From contig JAJFPB010000007.1 in assembly GCA_020881915.1 (NCBI GenBank), positions 2,046,001 to 2,110,000 of the forward strand: a stretch of DNA of 64,000 bases, written 5' to 3'. The stretch's first letter is position 1, and every line of letters begins with the position of its first letter. Positions 46,185 through 56,895 of this stretch are shown piece by piece. The DNA is from Paramyrothecium sp. XJ0827. Lineage: Eukaryota; Ascomycota; Sordariomycetes; Hypocreales; Stachybotryaceae. Below the pieces are notes generated by a model. That model did no database searches and was not told the DNA's origin. It was given only the letters and a program-made list of their open reading frames with translations. Made by a program: the position numbers and the translations under genes.

Positions 46185-49100
46185 TTAGACACAAAGCGTA
46201 ATAGCCAAGCTATCTCGAGTCTCGACGTCCCCTACTTGGCTGTCTCCGCTCGCCACGTACTCGCTAGGGGGTGGGCCAAGATATGATTCCTGTATCTCCC
46301 CCAGATTGAGCATCAGCTTCTCCAAACAGACGTTCGCAGACCGGAACCTGACTTCCAAGACGTGCGATCCCTGTGTCACACGGCCCACGTTGTGCTGGCG
46401 CTTCCAAACACCATCTTGCACAGCCGCCGACCAGCCCATCGGGAGATCTTCATTGCCTGGCTGTGTAAGTCGGTACGTATTCGTGTCGCCACTGTCCCAC
46501 CGCAAGTCGTATTGCATAACACTATTCGGATCAGTCTCGAGTGTTGTGGTAAATTGCAGCTCAAGCACGGTGTTATCCCGCTCCGTGAAGGCATAGATAG
46601 GGTAGCGTAAGAAGGGAATCTCTTCCGGCTTGCTGAAGTTAGTCTCGTTCGGAAGAGTGACGGCTCCGGACATTGGGCGGCCCAATGCTGGAAGACGCAG
46701 ATACGGGCTTGGAACCCAGTTGCCAGCCTCGATGGACACAAATCCATCAGACTCCACGAAGCCGGTAAAGTCAGCTGGGACGCGCCGGTTCTTCACGTTG
46801 AGATGGACTATCTCGTAACCATCTTCCGAGCCAACTATTTCCACGGTTGTATTCTCATCGAAGCCTTGTGGCACACTGTCCCAGTCGATGGTTACTATAA
46901 TCCTTACATCATCTTGGTCAGGGCGGAGCGTTCCCTCGTACTCCGATAGCTTGACCCAGGCGTGCTGAGGCTTGGCCGTCCAGGAAAATTCTTTTGTTCC
47001 TCGATGGAAAATCTCGATCCACCGATTCTGAGCCCCGTGGCGGCTGATGTAGGGCAGCGTAACACCGGGCTGGAGCCATTTTCTTGATGGGTGGGTACGA
47101 TCAGAATCCTCGTTGATCAAGCCTGGATTCACGCCCTCTGTGCCTTCGACTGCAACACCCATGTGTCCTACAGAAGGGTTTGAATCCTCTTTCGTCTGAA
47201 CATAGCACAGACCGCTGATCATATTCCGTGACGGACCCATCCAACTAGATGTGTATCCATAGTGAGGCTGACGGAGCATGTGATTCCACTTGCTGCCCAC
47301 CAACGAGTGATACTCGTTCATGAGCTCATGGTCAGAATCAAACAGGCTGATGCATCTGTGAAACATGACGTTGGTACTGTTGCGGCGCTGCTTCGCATAA
47401 AGCTGGTTCCTGAGCTGCGTGACTCGAAGAAGAACGTATATGTACGAGGCCTTGATAGGGTGGAGGACTAGCTCAAAGAAGGCTGGTCTCTGGGCCGTAT
47501 CAACCTGATTGTAAATCTCTGTTACGTGGCTTAGCAGATTCTGCCACCTCGCAACAACCGTCTCGGCTTCGCGGTACTTGAGCAACATGAAGGTGTTTGG
47601 CTCGATGTGCTCGTGCTTTCGAAGAGCTACGAGACGGTTGAACTCATACCAAGCTTTTCCGATGCTTTCCGCGTGCTCGTCGCCAAATTCGCGCCGCGCA
47701 AGAGCCTCAAAGTAATGATGGAACGTATCCCTTTTTATGGAGTTGATGTTCCAAGCAAGATCAAAGGCAAAGCTCATTGGGCCCTCCATGGGCTTCAAAT
47801 CGCCGACATTGAAGACCCAGATTTGTCGGGCACCTTTGTGGTAGGCGAGTTGAAGTTGCTGCCAAGTTTTCCCCTGATATATGCTCAGTGATTTATTGCT
47901 TTGGGGCTCAAGTGTCGGGCGGTTATGCATACCATGGAATTGCTGTTCATCCAACGGTAACTTCGCGGGCCACCAGTGTACTCGAAATGGTAATAGAACT
48001 GTGTCTCGGTTGTCAGCTACGAGGTGGGATTTTCCCCCGTTAACAATATACTCACACCAACGCCACCTTTCCTCTGCCTCTCTTCAGGCGTGGGTAGGCG
48101 ACGAATTGATCCAAAGTTGTCGTCGGCGAACAAAAGCGAGACATCATCCGGGACCTCAAGCCCGTCTTCATAAATAGCTTGTACTTCTTTGTACAAGGCG
48201 ATGACCTCTGACGCCGGGTTAGCTGTCTGTTTTCCGAGTATCATAGCTGCACTCACGCATGACGCCGTCTTCCTTGCCATATACATCTTTAAAGATCTCT
48301 CTCTGGTTCGAAATAACGTCTGTCAGGGTTTCGAGCGGATCCCCTCCGCTGATAGGACCATCCCCCTCGCCTCTCATGCCGATAGTAACATAAGACTCAT
48401 AAGGCTGGGCTCTAACAGCACCATCTTCGAAGTACTTTCTGACTTTTTCTTTGTTCCTCTCCCAGTTCCAGGTCCCTTCCGGTTGAGTTGTGGACCATTC
48501 ATTCATGGCTCGTTGCATTGGCTCATGGTGTGAGGTGCCAATGACAATGCCGTAGGTGTCAGCTAGTTTCTGGTTTTCCGGATCATCAACGAAGAAGGAA
48601 CGTCCGGGGTAAGGATAGCCTCTCCACATAGCTGGCCACATGTAGTTGGCTTTGAGCCTCAGCAGAAGCTCAAAGATAAGGCCGTACAGGTTCTTGTTAA
48701 ACACGGGTCCAAACTTCTCATGCGCCCATGTGTCCATGGCTGGAGCTTCGTCATTGATGAATATGCCGCGATACTTGACACTGGGCTCTCCATTAGTCGT
48801 TGATATGGGAAGAGCAAAGATGGACGAATGCTTCTTTGGCGGTACATCTGCCCACCAGTGCCATCTGAACACGTCAGTATTGTTTTCTTGTGTTCGAGAG
48901 GGAGAAGGGATCTCACGGTGACACGCCTATCTGCTCCGCAAGAGAGTATGTGCCAAAGATGGCACCTCTTTTATCACTTCCGGCAATGACAAGTGCATTG
49001 GCGTAACCACCAATTGGATTATTTACCGCAAATGTCTTCCATGATTCCCATTTGCCGTCGATTTCGCTCGTGTCAATTTTCCCTTCATTGTGAAGGGCTT

Positions 49101-49344
49101 GGATTAACGGGGAATGTGACGCTGTGCCGATGATGATGCATGCTGTAGACAACCCAATCGGATTATTATTGATGTTGCAGTGTCTTAGTTCACTCTTGAC
49201 CTCCGAAACCCGAGCCAAATCTTTGGCAAGGTTTTCTGCAGCAAGAAGCACACCAGGAAGGTCATCTTGATGAGCAAGGATATCAGCACCGACTATGCTG
49301 AAGCCGTTCCCGGATTCGAAAGCCACAATGGGTGTTTCAAACAT
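46185..49344 (-). CDS. GH115 xylan alpha-glucuronidase family protein
   Basis: Glycoside hydrolase family 115 enzymes remove (4-O-methyl-)glucuronic acid from xylan. Five exons (49344-48917, 48864-48257, 48207-48056, 47998-47933, 47873-46185) give 980 residues, the usual GH115 size. Landmarks are IAGSDKRGAIFGTYSLAEQ, SPWHWWADVPP joined by the first intron, YRGIFINDEAPAMDTW, LKANYMWPAMWRG, GIVIGTSHHEPM, LLFADDNFG, YYHFEYTGGPRSYRW and VFNVGDLKPMEGPMSF. The C-terminal region (about 790-980) is the GH115 C-terminal domain, with TVLELQFTT and VGRVTQGSHVLEVRF. No signal peptide is visible at the start (MFETPIVAFESGNGFS), unlike most xylan-degrading forms. Either an N-terminal exon is missing from my model, or this is an intracellular enzyme acting on imported oligosaccharides. 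Same strand as Argonaute. Confidence 0.92.
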
Positions 49345-49976
49345 GATTGCAAGTGCTTCGTGGGTTTAACAATGGAAAGTCTGGCATTCCTCCCTCGACG
49401 GATCCTTTAGGTATTATATATCCTGGGCCTGTTGTGGATGTTCTGAGCGTCATGCGAACAGCTTCATGCAGTGTGTAGCATTGATGTGTATGTAAAGGCA
49501 CGGGGTTCGAGCGACCATCGAGTTTGTTGCTGACCACAGCACATTATCCGGCTGCCAAGCAGATTGTCTTTCCGACAACATCCCAGTCAATGCATTGGCA
49601 CTGTGAGAGGATGTTTACTCATCCTGATGTCAAGGCAGAGGCAGCATGGCACGAGGATAGCCGCTTTACCCCACCATAGCCTGAAGCGGGGATATCAGCC
49701 TTGTCAACTTTGTTTTTCGCAAACGGGTTGAGATTTGGCGAAGTGGCAGTTTAAGAGTTAATGCTTCTTCATGGCTATTCCAGGAAACGTTATTCTCTTC
49801 GCTTCATGCAACGCAGACGTAACGCTCAACTGTCGCTTCCTAGCTGGGCCCTAGTTTTGCACATAGATGCATTGTCTGTATGCAAGGTGTATCCCCCGCA
49901 CAACCGTAGCCGCCTGCAGATCCCTCGAAGTCATTCAGCTTTGCGTTGCATAGCAACAACCCGGCTGACCAGTCGG
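49345..49976. other. Intergenic spacer, no gene seen
   Basis: 632 bp upstream of GH115 and downstream of the deaminase-like gene, both minus strand. I looked here for a signal-peptide exon for GH115; the minus-strand frames, including 49537-49337, show none that splices cleanly. Confidence 0.45.
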
Positions 49977-50480
49977 TTACTGAGAGACGTGACCTGCAGT
50001 TGCAGTCTGCAGAATCTCCGATTCGAGGCCTGCGACGTGGACGACCTCCAGGCCGGCTTCTTCAAGCAGTTTGCGACCAGGGTTTTGCCCGACAAACTTT
50101 TCTGGTTCCTGAACCCCAATGTACACCTTCTTGATCCAGGACTTTTGGCGGATGACTCTTTCGACACACGGCAGTTTCCCGCTCAACCGTTTGTAGCATG
50201 GTTCCATGGTGGTGTAGAGAGCATGTGGCTCATTGACCTTGTCAAACAAATGCTCCTCCGTCGTGCCATTCTCCTCGGAAAGTTTGATCAGGCAGCACTC
50301 CTCTGCATGTGTGTTTCCCGGGAGCTCTAGAGTGTAGCCTTTGGCCGTGATGTGATTGTCCCTCAACCTGACCAGGATAGCACCGACCCGGAAATTGGTG
50401 GGCTTGGGAGGTGATTTTTCTGCTAGTGACAATGCGTATTGCATTGCAGTCTTGTGGTCGCCACCCATTAAAGAATCCAT
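49977..50480 (-). CDS. DRAP-deaminase-like protein (Rib2 family)
   Basis: 167 residues, one exon, start ATG 50480 (MDSLMGGDHKTAMQYALSLAEKS). It belongs to the cytidine/deoxycytidylate deaminase fold: zinc ligands and the catalytic Glu are in NTHAEECC, and the second motif is TMEPCYKRLSGKLPCVERV, in which RLSGKLPCVER is typical of the riboflavin-pathway DRAP deaminase (C-terminal half of yeast Rib2) rather than tRNA or nucleoside deaminases. It would convert 2,5-diamino-6-ribitylamino-pyrimidinone phosphate to the corresponding uracil derivative. The yeast protein has an additional N-terminal pseudouridine synthase domain, absent here, as expected for filamentous fungi. Divergent from the J-protein gene with 306 bp between. 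Confidence 0.82.
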   Translation of the reverse strand: MDSLMGGDHKTAMQYALSLAEKSPPKPTNFRVGAILVRLRDNHITAKGYTLELPGNTHAEECCLIKLSEENGTTEEHLFDKVNEPHALYTTMEPCYKRLSGKLPCVERVIRQKSWIKKVYIGVQEPEKFVGQNPGRKLLEEAGLEVVHVAGLESEILQTATAGHVSQ

Positions 50481-50786
50481 CCTCGTTGCTCACGTTGACC
50501 AAGGAGTTTAACGGAGCGCTGTTTTTTTTGATACAAGAACAGGCGTGCCTGCAATGATTGTGTCGCGTGTTGCTGGCACCTGAATCGGTGATACTTTACG
50601 TCCTACCTTGAAGCTTTTGAGGTACCGCAAGTACCTCTACAGAGTACAACCCATTAAAGTCAGGCCCCACACCAGCTCTAAACGCGTGACGGAAACGCGT
50701 CTCTGTGGTCTGGCCAGGTCAAGGCATTGCTGTACACGCAACGAAAACCAGCAACATCACAACCAACGAGACAAGAGACGAAAGCC
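50481..50786. promoter_or_regulatory. Divergent promoter, deaminase-like and J-protein genes
   Basis: 306 bp between two outward genes. It includes a small TACCT/AGGTA cluster (50606-50638) and a T8 tract near 50522. Confidence 0.4.
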
Positions 50787-51783
50787 ATGTCGGATCAAGA
50801 AGATAGTTTTGACGAGGAGCCGCCCTCGATCAATCCTTATGATGTTCTGGGCCTGGCCAAGGACGCAAGCGCTGATCAAATCAAGAGCGCTTATCGAAAA
50901 GCTGCCCTGAAGAACCACCCAGGTATGTCTTCCCACCAGAGAACTTGACAACAGGTTTGTGTAAAGTACTGACAACGTCTCATTAGATAAGGTATCACCG
51001 GAGAAGAAAGAAGAGGCACATGCCGCGTTTCAAGCGATTGCTTTTGCCTATGCTGTCCTCTCGGATCCGGCGCGACGAAAACGATATGATACGACAGGGT
51101 CAACGAGCGAGGCCATTGTCGACTCGGAAGGCTTCGATTGGAGTGATTACTACCATGAACAATTCAAAGATGCCATATCAACAGATGCGATTGAAAAGTT
51201 CGCCGCCAAATACAAGGGTTCCGAGGAGGAAAAAGACGACCTTCTCATAGCCTACGAGCAATGTGAAGGCGACATGGACCTGATTTACGAAACAGTAATG
51301 CTCAGCGACGTTATTCAAGACGACGAGCGCTTTCGTAGCATCATTGACGAGGCTATCGCGAAGGAGGATGTCCCTGGCTTCCCAGCCTATACCAAGGAAT
51401 CTAAGAAGAAAAGGCAAGCTCGAATCAAAGCTGCAAAGGCGGAGGCTGGAGAGGCCGAGGAATACGCCAAAGAGCTTGGTGTCCACGACAAATTGTTTGG
51501 GGGCAAGAAAGCCAAGAAGGGTAAAGGAAGCTCCGAGGACGATCTCGCGGCACTGATTCAAAAGCGCCAACAGGACAGGTCGGAGAACTTTCTAGATCAC
51601 TTGGCAGAGAAATATGGCGCGACAGCTAAGAAGGGGAAGAAAAGTAGCAAGCGAGCCATGGAGGAGGAGCCGTCGGAGGAAGCTTTCCAAGCCGCTGCGG
51701 CCAAGCTCAAGTCCTCCAAATCTGCCGCCAGCTCTGCCAAAGATACACCCTCGGGATCCCGTGCGAAGAGGTCGAGGCGATAA
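50787..51783 (+). CDS. J-domain protein, DNAJC9 type
   Basis: Nuclear Hsp70 co-chaperone; human DNAJC9 is a histone H3-H4 chaperone. Two exons, 50787-50922 and 50987-51783, encode 310 residues. The J-domain is at the N-terminus (about residues 16-85): NPYDVLGLAKDASADQIKSA, then the HPD motif, whose Asp is completed across the intron (CACCCAG/AT), then FAYAVLSDPARRKRYD. After it comes the DNAJC9-type region: DWSDYYHEQFKDAIS, FAAKYKGSEEEKDDLL, YEQCEGDMDLIYE. The C-terminus is Lys/Glu-rich, with a basic end (SRAKRSRR) that suits a nuclear localisation signal. The human protein's histone-binding region is in the same C-terminal part. Assignment is confident. Confidence 0.92.
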
Positions 51784-52249
51784 AGAAATACCTACTGCTA
51801 TACTGCGCTTTGTATATTATGATAATGAATAGGATACCTGGAGGCAAAGACACTCAACGTCAAGAATCGATATTTTTGGCAATCACTATGCAACGCAACA
51901 ACCTCGGTTTACGTGACCGCGCCAACCCAAGAAAAAGTTGTTGGTAAATTAATCCAAACTTCACGCTTGCGTTTGTAAAGCAGATGTACACCAGGTGGGA
52001 CACGGCTTAGTGGGGTTATGGTGTCGGGTTTGGTGGGGGGGGGGGGCCATTCGGTACGTGCCTGTCTATAAGTACCTACGGTACCTTATTACACGGTAAG
52101 AGGCACGGTTGGTAACATGGGCTGAGTTCGGCTTCTTCACGCGTCACGATCTGAACGACTCCAACACCAAGATACACGCCACTAGACAGGGAAAATAGCG
52201 GATCTCACGACCCTGGGGCAGATATTTGCTTCTCCGTAACAAAGATGCC
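51784..52249. other. Intergenic region with a 12-base G run
   Basis: 466 bp between two plus-strand genes. It contains an uninterrupted run of 12 G at 52035-52046, followed by an AGTACCTACGGTACCTTA motif cluster (52071-52088). It probably includes the Stn1 promoter. Confidence 0.5.
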
Positions 52250-53090
52250 ATGAGTAGTGCTTCCGGCGCCATCATCTACCCCCGTTATTGCTTCGAGCTT
52301 GCGCCGACATTCGACACCTGGTGCTTCTTGCGTGCAGCTGACGTTCACAATCTGGAAGAGCACGACGATGGGTTTGAAGGTCAGCTAGCAAGTAGGCGAA
52401 AACAAGCACAAGGATTCTGACAATCAGTTAGGCGAAAAGTTCTATTTCCATGTCAACCTTCCCATCAAATGGGTTAGGATTGTAGGGGTCGTCGTTGCCA
52501 TTGATGAGATAGCTGGCCGACGATTTTACACGGTTGACGACAGCAGTGGAGCATGCATCGAGGTCGTTGTTTCAACGTCGCCCACAGCCAGCGCAGCCGA
52601 CGCAGACACGCGGCAGAACCCAGCAATTCCAGTCATTGCCGCAACAGCTAGGCAGCTGCCCACAAATCTACAATTGGGTAACATCGATGTTGGAGTCGTC
52701 GTCGACGTCAAAGGCAGGCTGGACTCGTTCCGCGATGAAAGACAGATCTTGGTGGAAAAAATAAGGCGCGTGAAAAACACTGGGGACGAAATCGAGTTAT
52801 GGGGGAAGCGCGCGACCTTTGCCAGGGACATTCTCGGCCAACCATGGGTGCTTCGGCGACGAGATATCCGCAGGTGCCGTAAGGAAGCCCAACAGTCGCA
52901 GGAATCCATCGAAAGGAAAAGGAAGCGGGTGCAGACTGTCACCAGTATGAACCCGCTCCGCGGCTCCAAAAAGTCCACAACAGCACCAGAAGCCAGCAAT
53001 GCACCACCTCGTGGCCCAACAGTGTCAGAGCTAAAGGAGATCCTCAAGAACAGCGCTGGGTTAGGAGCATACAATGCCTTGGGTTTGTGA
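52250..53090 (+). CDS. stn1: CST complex subunit Stn1 (telomere-capping OB-fold)
   Basis: Stn1 binds single-stranded telomeric DNA with Ten1 and Ctc1 and recruits polymerase alpha for C-strand fill-in. Two exons, 52250-52379 and 52432-53090, encode 262 residues. The N-terminal OB-fold is clear: YPRYCFELAPTFDTWCFLRA, then FYFHVNLPIKWVRIVGVVVA, DEIAGRRFYTVDDSSGACIE and NIDVGVVVDVKG, the order and spacing of Stn1 family proteins (WVRIVGVVVAIDE...TVDDSSG). The intron donor GTCAGC and acceptor TTAG at 52431 were chosen to keep the frame. The C-terminal 60 residues are basic, with the repeated winged-helix part apparently missing, as in fission-yeast and other short fungal Stn1 forms. Confidence 0.9.
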
Positions 53091-54001
53091 CGCGTCAGGG
53101 CTACGGTGTTGTAACGGGGAATTAGGATGTTATGCTTATTCACGGCGTCGATGATACCCACGGAATATTGGTTCGGTTTATGGTTAGGACAAGCGTTATT
53201 ACCTCTACGTACTGCTAAATTGAGATGCCCTTGTTTTAGGCGCAGCTTTTCTGTATGTCTACCTTACCTATACATGATTACTTTCTGAGGTGGGTCATAG
53301 GTACACTTTGGCTGCCACTTCATATCATGACATTTAAAGACCTCTGTGTCCGTCAAAAAATGATCGTGAACGCCCTCTGGAAATCATCTCATTCTCACCC
53401 GGTGTCGACGAAGAGAAGGCGCCTCTCGGTTGTCTAGCGCCGGCGTCCCGTCAGAAAGTAACTCAAATCGACTGTGGTTCCCCGCCATGCCTTACGTCAA
53501 CCTTTCTTGGCTTACAATTCCTCGCCAGGAACCGAGATGTGGCTGTCAGGAGATCCTTCCTCGACGATATCTTGTGTGGTCCTTCCAATAGTGTATGAGG
53601 GTTTGAGGCAAAAGCGCTGGGGTTGTACCGCCAATAAAAAACCATCTCCATTCTTTTCAAAACAACATACTCTATCCAACATTGGTACACCACGCTACGA
53701 CGTTGCTCCTTGATACAGGCGCATCTACCATTACTAAACTCCTCAAAGACAAGACCTCTATTTGGTCATTCCCACAGCTCCTTACAGCGGGGAGCAATCG
53801 TTCAGGTATAGACAAACTTACATTCCTACATGACATTATCTGAGTACATGATCGCGTCGCACCATGCAACAAACAACTCTAAGGCTGAGCTCAACTAGTC
53901 ATGTTTGCAAACACTTTTGAGCAGCTAGGAGTGCTCTGCTAGTTAGGTTGGACTAGAACGGAGCAAGCTGAAGTGTATTCCTGGCACCAAATCATTGCTT
54001 C
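53091..54001. other. Intergenic region, no gene seen
   Basis: 911 bp between Stn1 and the GH81 gene. It includes an ACCTTACCTA motif (53261-53270). Small ORFs here show no domain. Confidence 0.5.
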
Positions 54002-56895
54002 ATGGGCAATATGAACTCAATGAGCTCAAATTTTATTGTATGGTGGCTAATGACTGTCGTAGTTTCCTCGAACCAGGCTTTCTTTGGTACCTATAGAATA
54101 CAGTCGCTGTGTTTCGTCGCTGTAGACAGTTCAGACGCGCCTCCCGTCCTCAGTACGCGCTGTCCTGAACCTCCAACAGGACTCTCTACCGGGCTTCCCA
54201 GACTTCCCTCGACCAGTGTTCATAAGACTGCGGACACACGACAGGCCTCCACTTTGGTTCCATGCCTCAATCTCGACACAGACGCCTTGGATGATCTTTT
54301 CAAGCCCGAGCTTTTACAATTCCAGGATAAATTGAGGAAAGCCTTTCGGGCACACCCCATCCACGCTCTCGACCAGATCACATATCAAAGATTATTCGCC
54401 CAGCTGCGGTTGCCTACTGCCCCCTACTCATCTGGAAAGCAACCACAACTCTTGACAACCCAGCCCACCACTCGTTCGGACTTATTTTCTACCCCAATTA
54501 TGGCTCCCGATGATATTTTCGCGCCTCCAATCAGCACAAAGCCTCCGCCAGCGACCATCGACGCCCGCAAAGATCACCCAGTACCCAGGAAGGGCATTAC
54601 GGCAAAGTCACCTCTTCAAACAAACAAATTCTACTCCAATTTCTTCTTAGCCGAGCAACGAGATCCAACCTATACCTTCCCTTTCTCCATAGCATGGGCA
54701 GGAGGAAAAGGCTCCAGCGGGAGCTGGGGGATGGCGTGCTCTCATGTTGAAGCACAACAGCGAGTCTTTGGCAAGGAGAAAATCAGTGGTGCTTCTTCAT
54801 ACTTTATAAATCCGATTGGAATACAGTCTATGGTCCTATCTGCGATGGAACTTGGAAAGGAAACCACGCTGACAGTCGATGCCATGACCGCGTTTTCCGC
54901 GAGGGTTTATCTTAGCCGAGATCAAGCTACGCCCCCAGCGGTTTCGTTTCCCATTGTACAAGGCATGTCATCCATTACAGCGCAATACAGCGGGTCTGTT
55001 CCTCTCATTCAATCTGGAGTCTTCTTCCGAACAGTCACAAAAGCAACTCGGAATCCGAAGGGGGGAGTCATCAAATATACCTTCAATCTCGAAGATGGGA
55101 CTACCTGGCGCCTGTATGCTTGGGGTACTGATGGCGTAGATTTGGAATTAGAGGTCCTTAGTAACAGCCGAGCTGAAGCAAAAAGGCCCTTTCACGGTAT
55201 CATCCAAGTCTGCAAAGATCCCGGAACTCCGGACTCCGAGGAAATATTGGATGACGGTGCAGCTGTTTATCCAGTAACAATGAAGCTTTCTGGTTCTGCC
55301 ACGGGTGGGAAAGGAACCTATCGCTTCAGCTTCCAGAGGGAAGGGCACGGCTCCGGACATTTATACATGTATGCACTTCCACATCATGTCGCCTCTTTTG
55401 CCGACGAGACTCAAAGGAGACTACGAAAAGTTAGCCTTCAATCAACCACCAAAGGCCTTGCAACTTTGGTCATAGGGTCGGAGTGGGTTATGGTTGAGCC
55501 ACATCTCCCGGTTACCATGGGGTTTTCTCCATGGCATCCTGAGAAGGGGAGTTTGACTCATTTATCACACCACGCAAAGAGTATTATCCATGCGGCCGCA
55601 GCGAAGGAGCTCGAGCAAGACATGATTGCTCAGTCGAATCTGGACTCCATGTATTTCAGTGGAAAGGTGTGTTGCGATTGAAGTTCTCTCGTCATTTTCT
55701 GATCCTGTCTAGGCCCTTGCGAAATTTGCGGCCATGCTGTACGTGGTCAAGGAGATGTTGGAGGATGAGAGACTGGCGCAGACGGGATTAAGCCAGCTAA
55801 AGGCTGCATTTGGAGCCTTCGCGGCAAACAAACAGAAACATCCTCTTGTGTACGAAAGTATGTGATGATACGCTTGGCTCTCAAATGCCTGGTACTAATT
55901 GCCCCAGGTGCCTGGGGTGGTATTGTGTCCTCCGCTTCGTACGTAACAGGCGATCCAGGGGTTGACTTTGGCAACACGTACTACAATGACCACCATTTCC
56001 ACTACGGGTATCATATTCTTGCGGCAGCTTACATTGCGTATCTCGACCGGCGATGGTTGAAAGACAACAAAGAATATGTCGATACGCTTGTTCGAGACAT
56101 CGCAAACCCTAGCTCCAGGGATAAGTATTTCCCCATGTGGCGGAGCTTTGATTGGTATCATGGTCACAGTTGGGCTCACGGCTTGTACGCCGCACTGGAC
56201 GGCAAGGAACGTACTCTCTGTCCAGCGAATTGCATGCTTTGATGCTAACACGATGCAGAACCAAGAATCAAGCTCAGAGGACATGATGCATGCTTACGCT
56301 ATCAAGATGTGGGGGAATGTTACCGGCAATACAGAAATGGAGAAGAGGTATGGTGGCGGAATCTTGTTGCCTGTTGGCTACTAACACTGCACCAGGGGCA
56401 ACTTACAGCTTGCAGTCATCTCTCGCAGTCTGCAGCACTATTATCTCTATCGCAAGGACAATGGCGTGCAACCGAGACAATTCATTGGCAACAAGGTGGC
56501 CGGTATCCTGTTCGAGAACAAGGTCGACCATACGACATACTTTGATCCCAACATCGAGGCTATCCAAGGCATTCACATGATTCCCATCTTACCACCAACT
56601 CCGTTTGTTCGCGTTCCGGACTTTGTGAAGGAAGAGTGGGAGACTTACTTCAGTGAAGGAAGGATCGATAAAATAAACAACGCCTGGAAAGGTATCATCT
56701 ATGCTAGTTATGCGACCGTGGAGCCGAAGAAAGCTTGGAAGTTCTTCAGCGCGAAGGACTTTGAACCCCAGTTACTGGACGGAGGGGCCTCTTTGACATG
56801 GTTCATGGCCTACGCTGCTGGTAAGTAGCCTAAGGCGAATGTTCGTGATGAAGGATTCGGCATTAACATATGTATTAGCACTAGGAGGTCTTTGA
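54002..56895 (+). CDS. GH81 endo-1,3-beta-glucanase (Eng2/Acf2 type)
   Basis: Cleaves beta-1,3-glucan in cell-wall remodelling, ascus or septum lysis. Six exons (54002-55666, 55713-55857, 55908-56210, 56266-56347, 56396-56820, 56879-56895) give 878 residues; the last exon codes only LGGL and the stop. Family motifs are TNKFYSNFFLAEQ, TFPFSIAWAGGKG, FGNTYYNDHHFHYGYH with the catalytic-region Asp, MWRSFDWYHGHSWAHGL, and SSEDMMHAYAIKMWGN, where the conserved Glu residues lie. The N-terminus is uncertain: ATG 54500 would give 712 residues, the length of fission-yeast Eng2, and starts directly before the family region, while the longer form adds 166 residues of Thr/Pro/Ser-rich sequence. No clear signal peptide in either form, so an intracellular (Eng2-like) enzyme is favoured. 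Confidence 0.9.

Noticed and set aside
49440..49520. GGTTCGAGC near 49504 as a possible tRNA B box
   Set aside because: The box lacks the CC at its end and no cloverleaf could be drawn around it.
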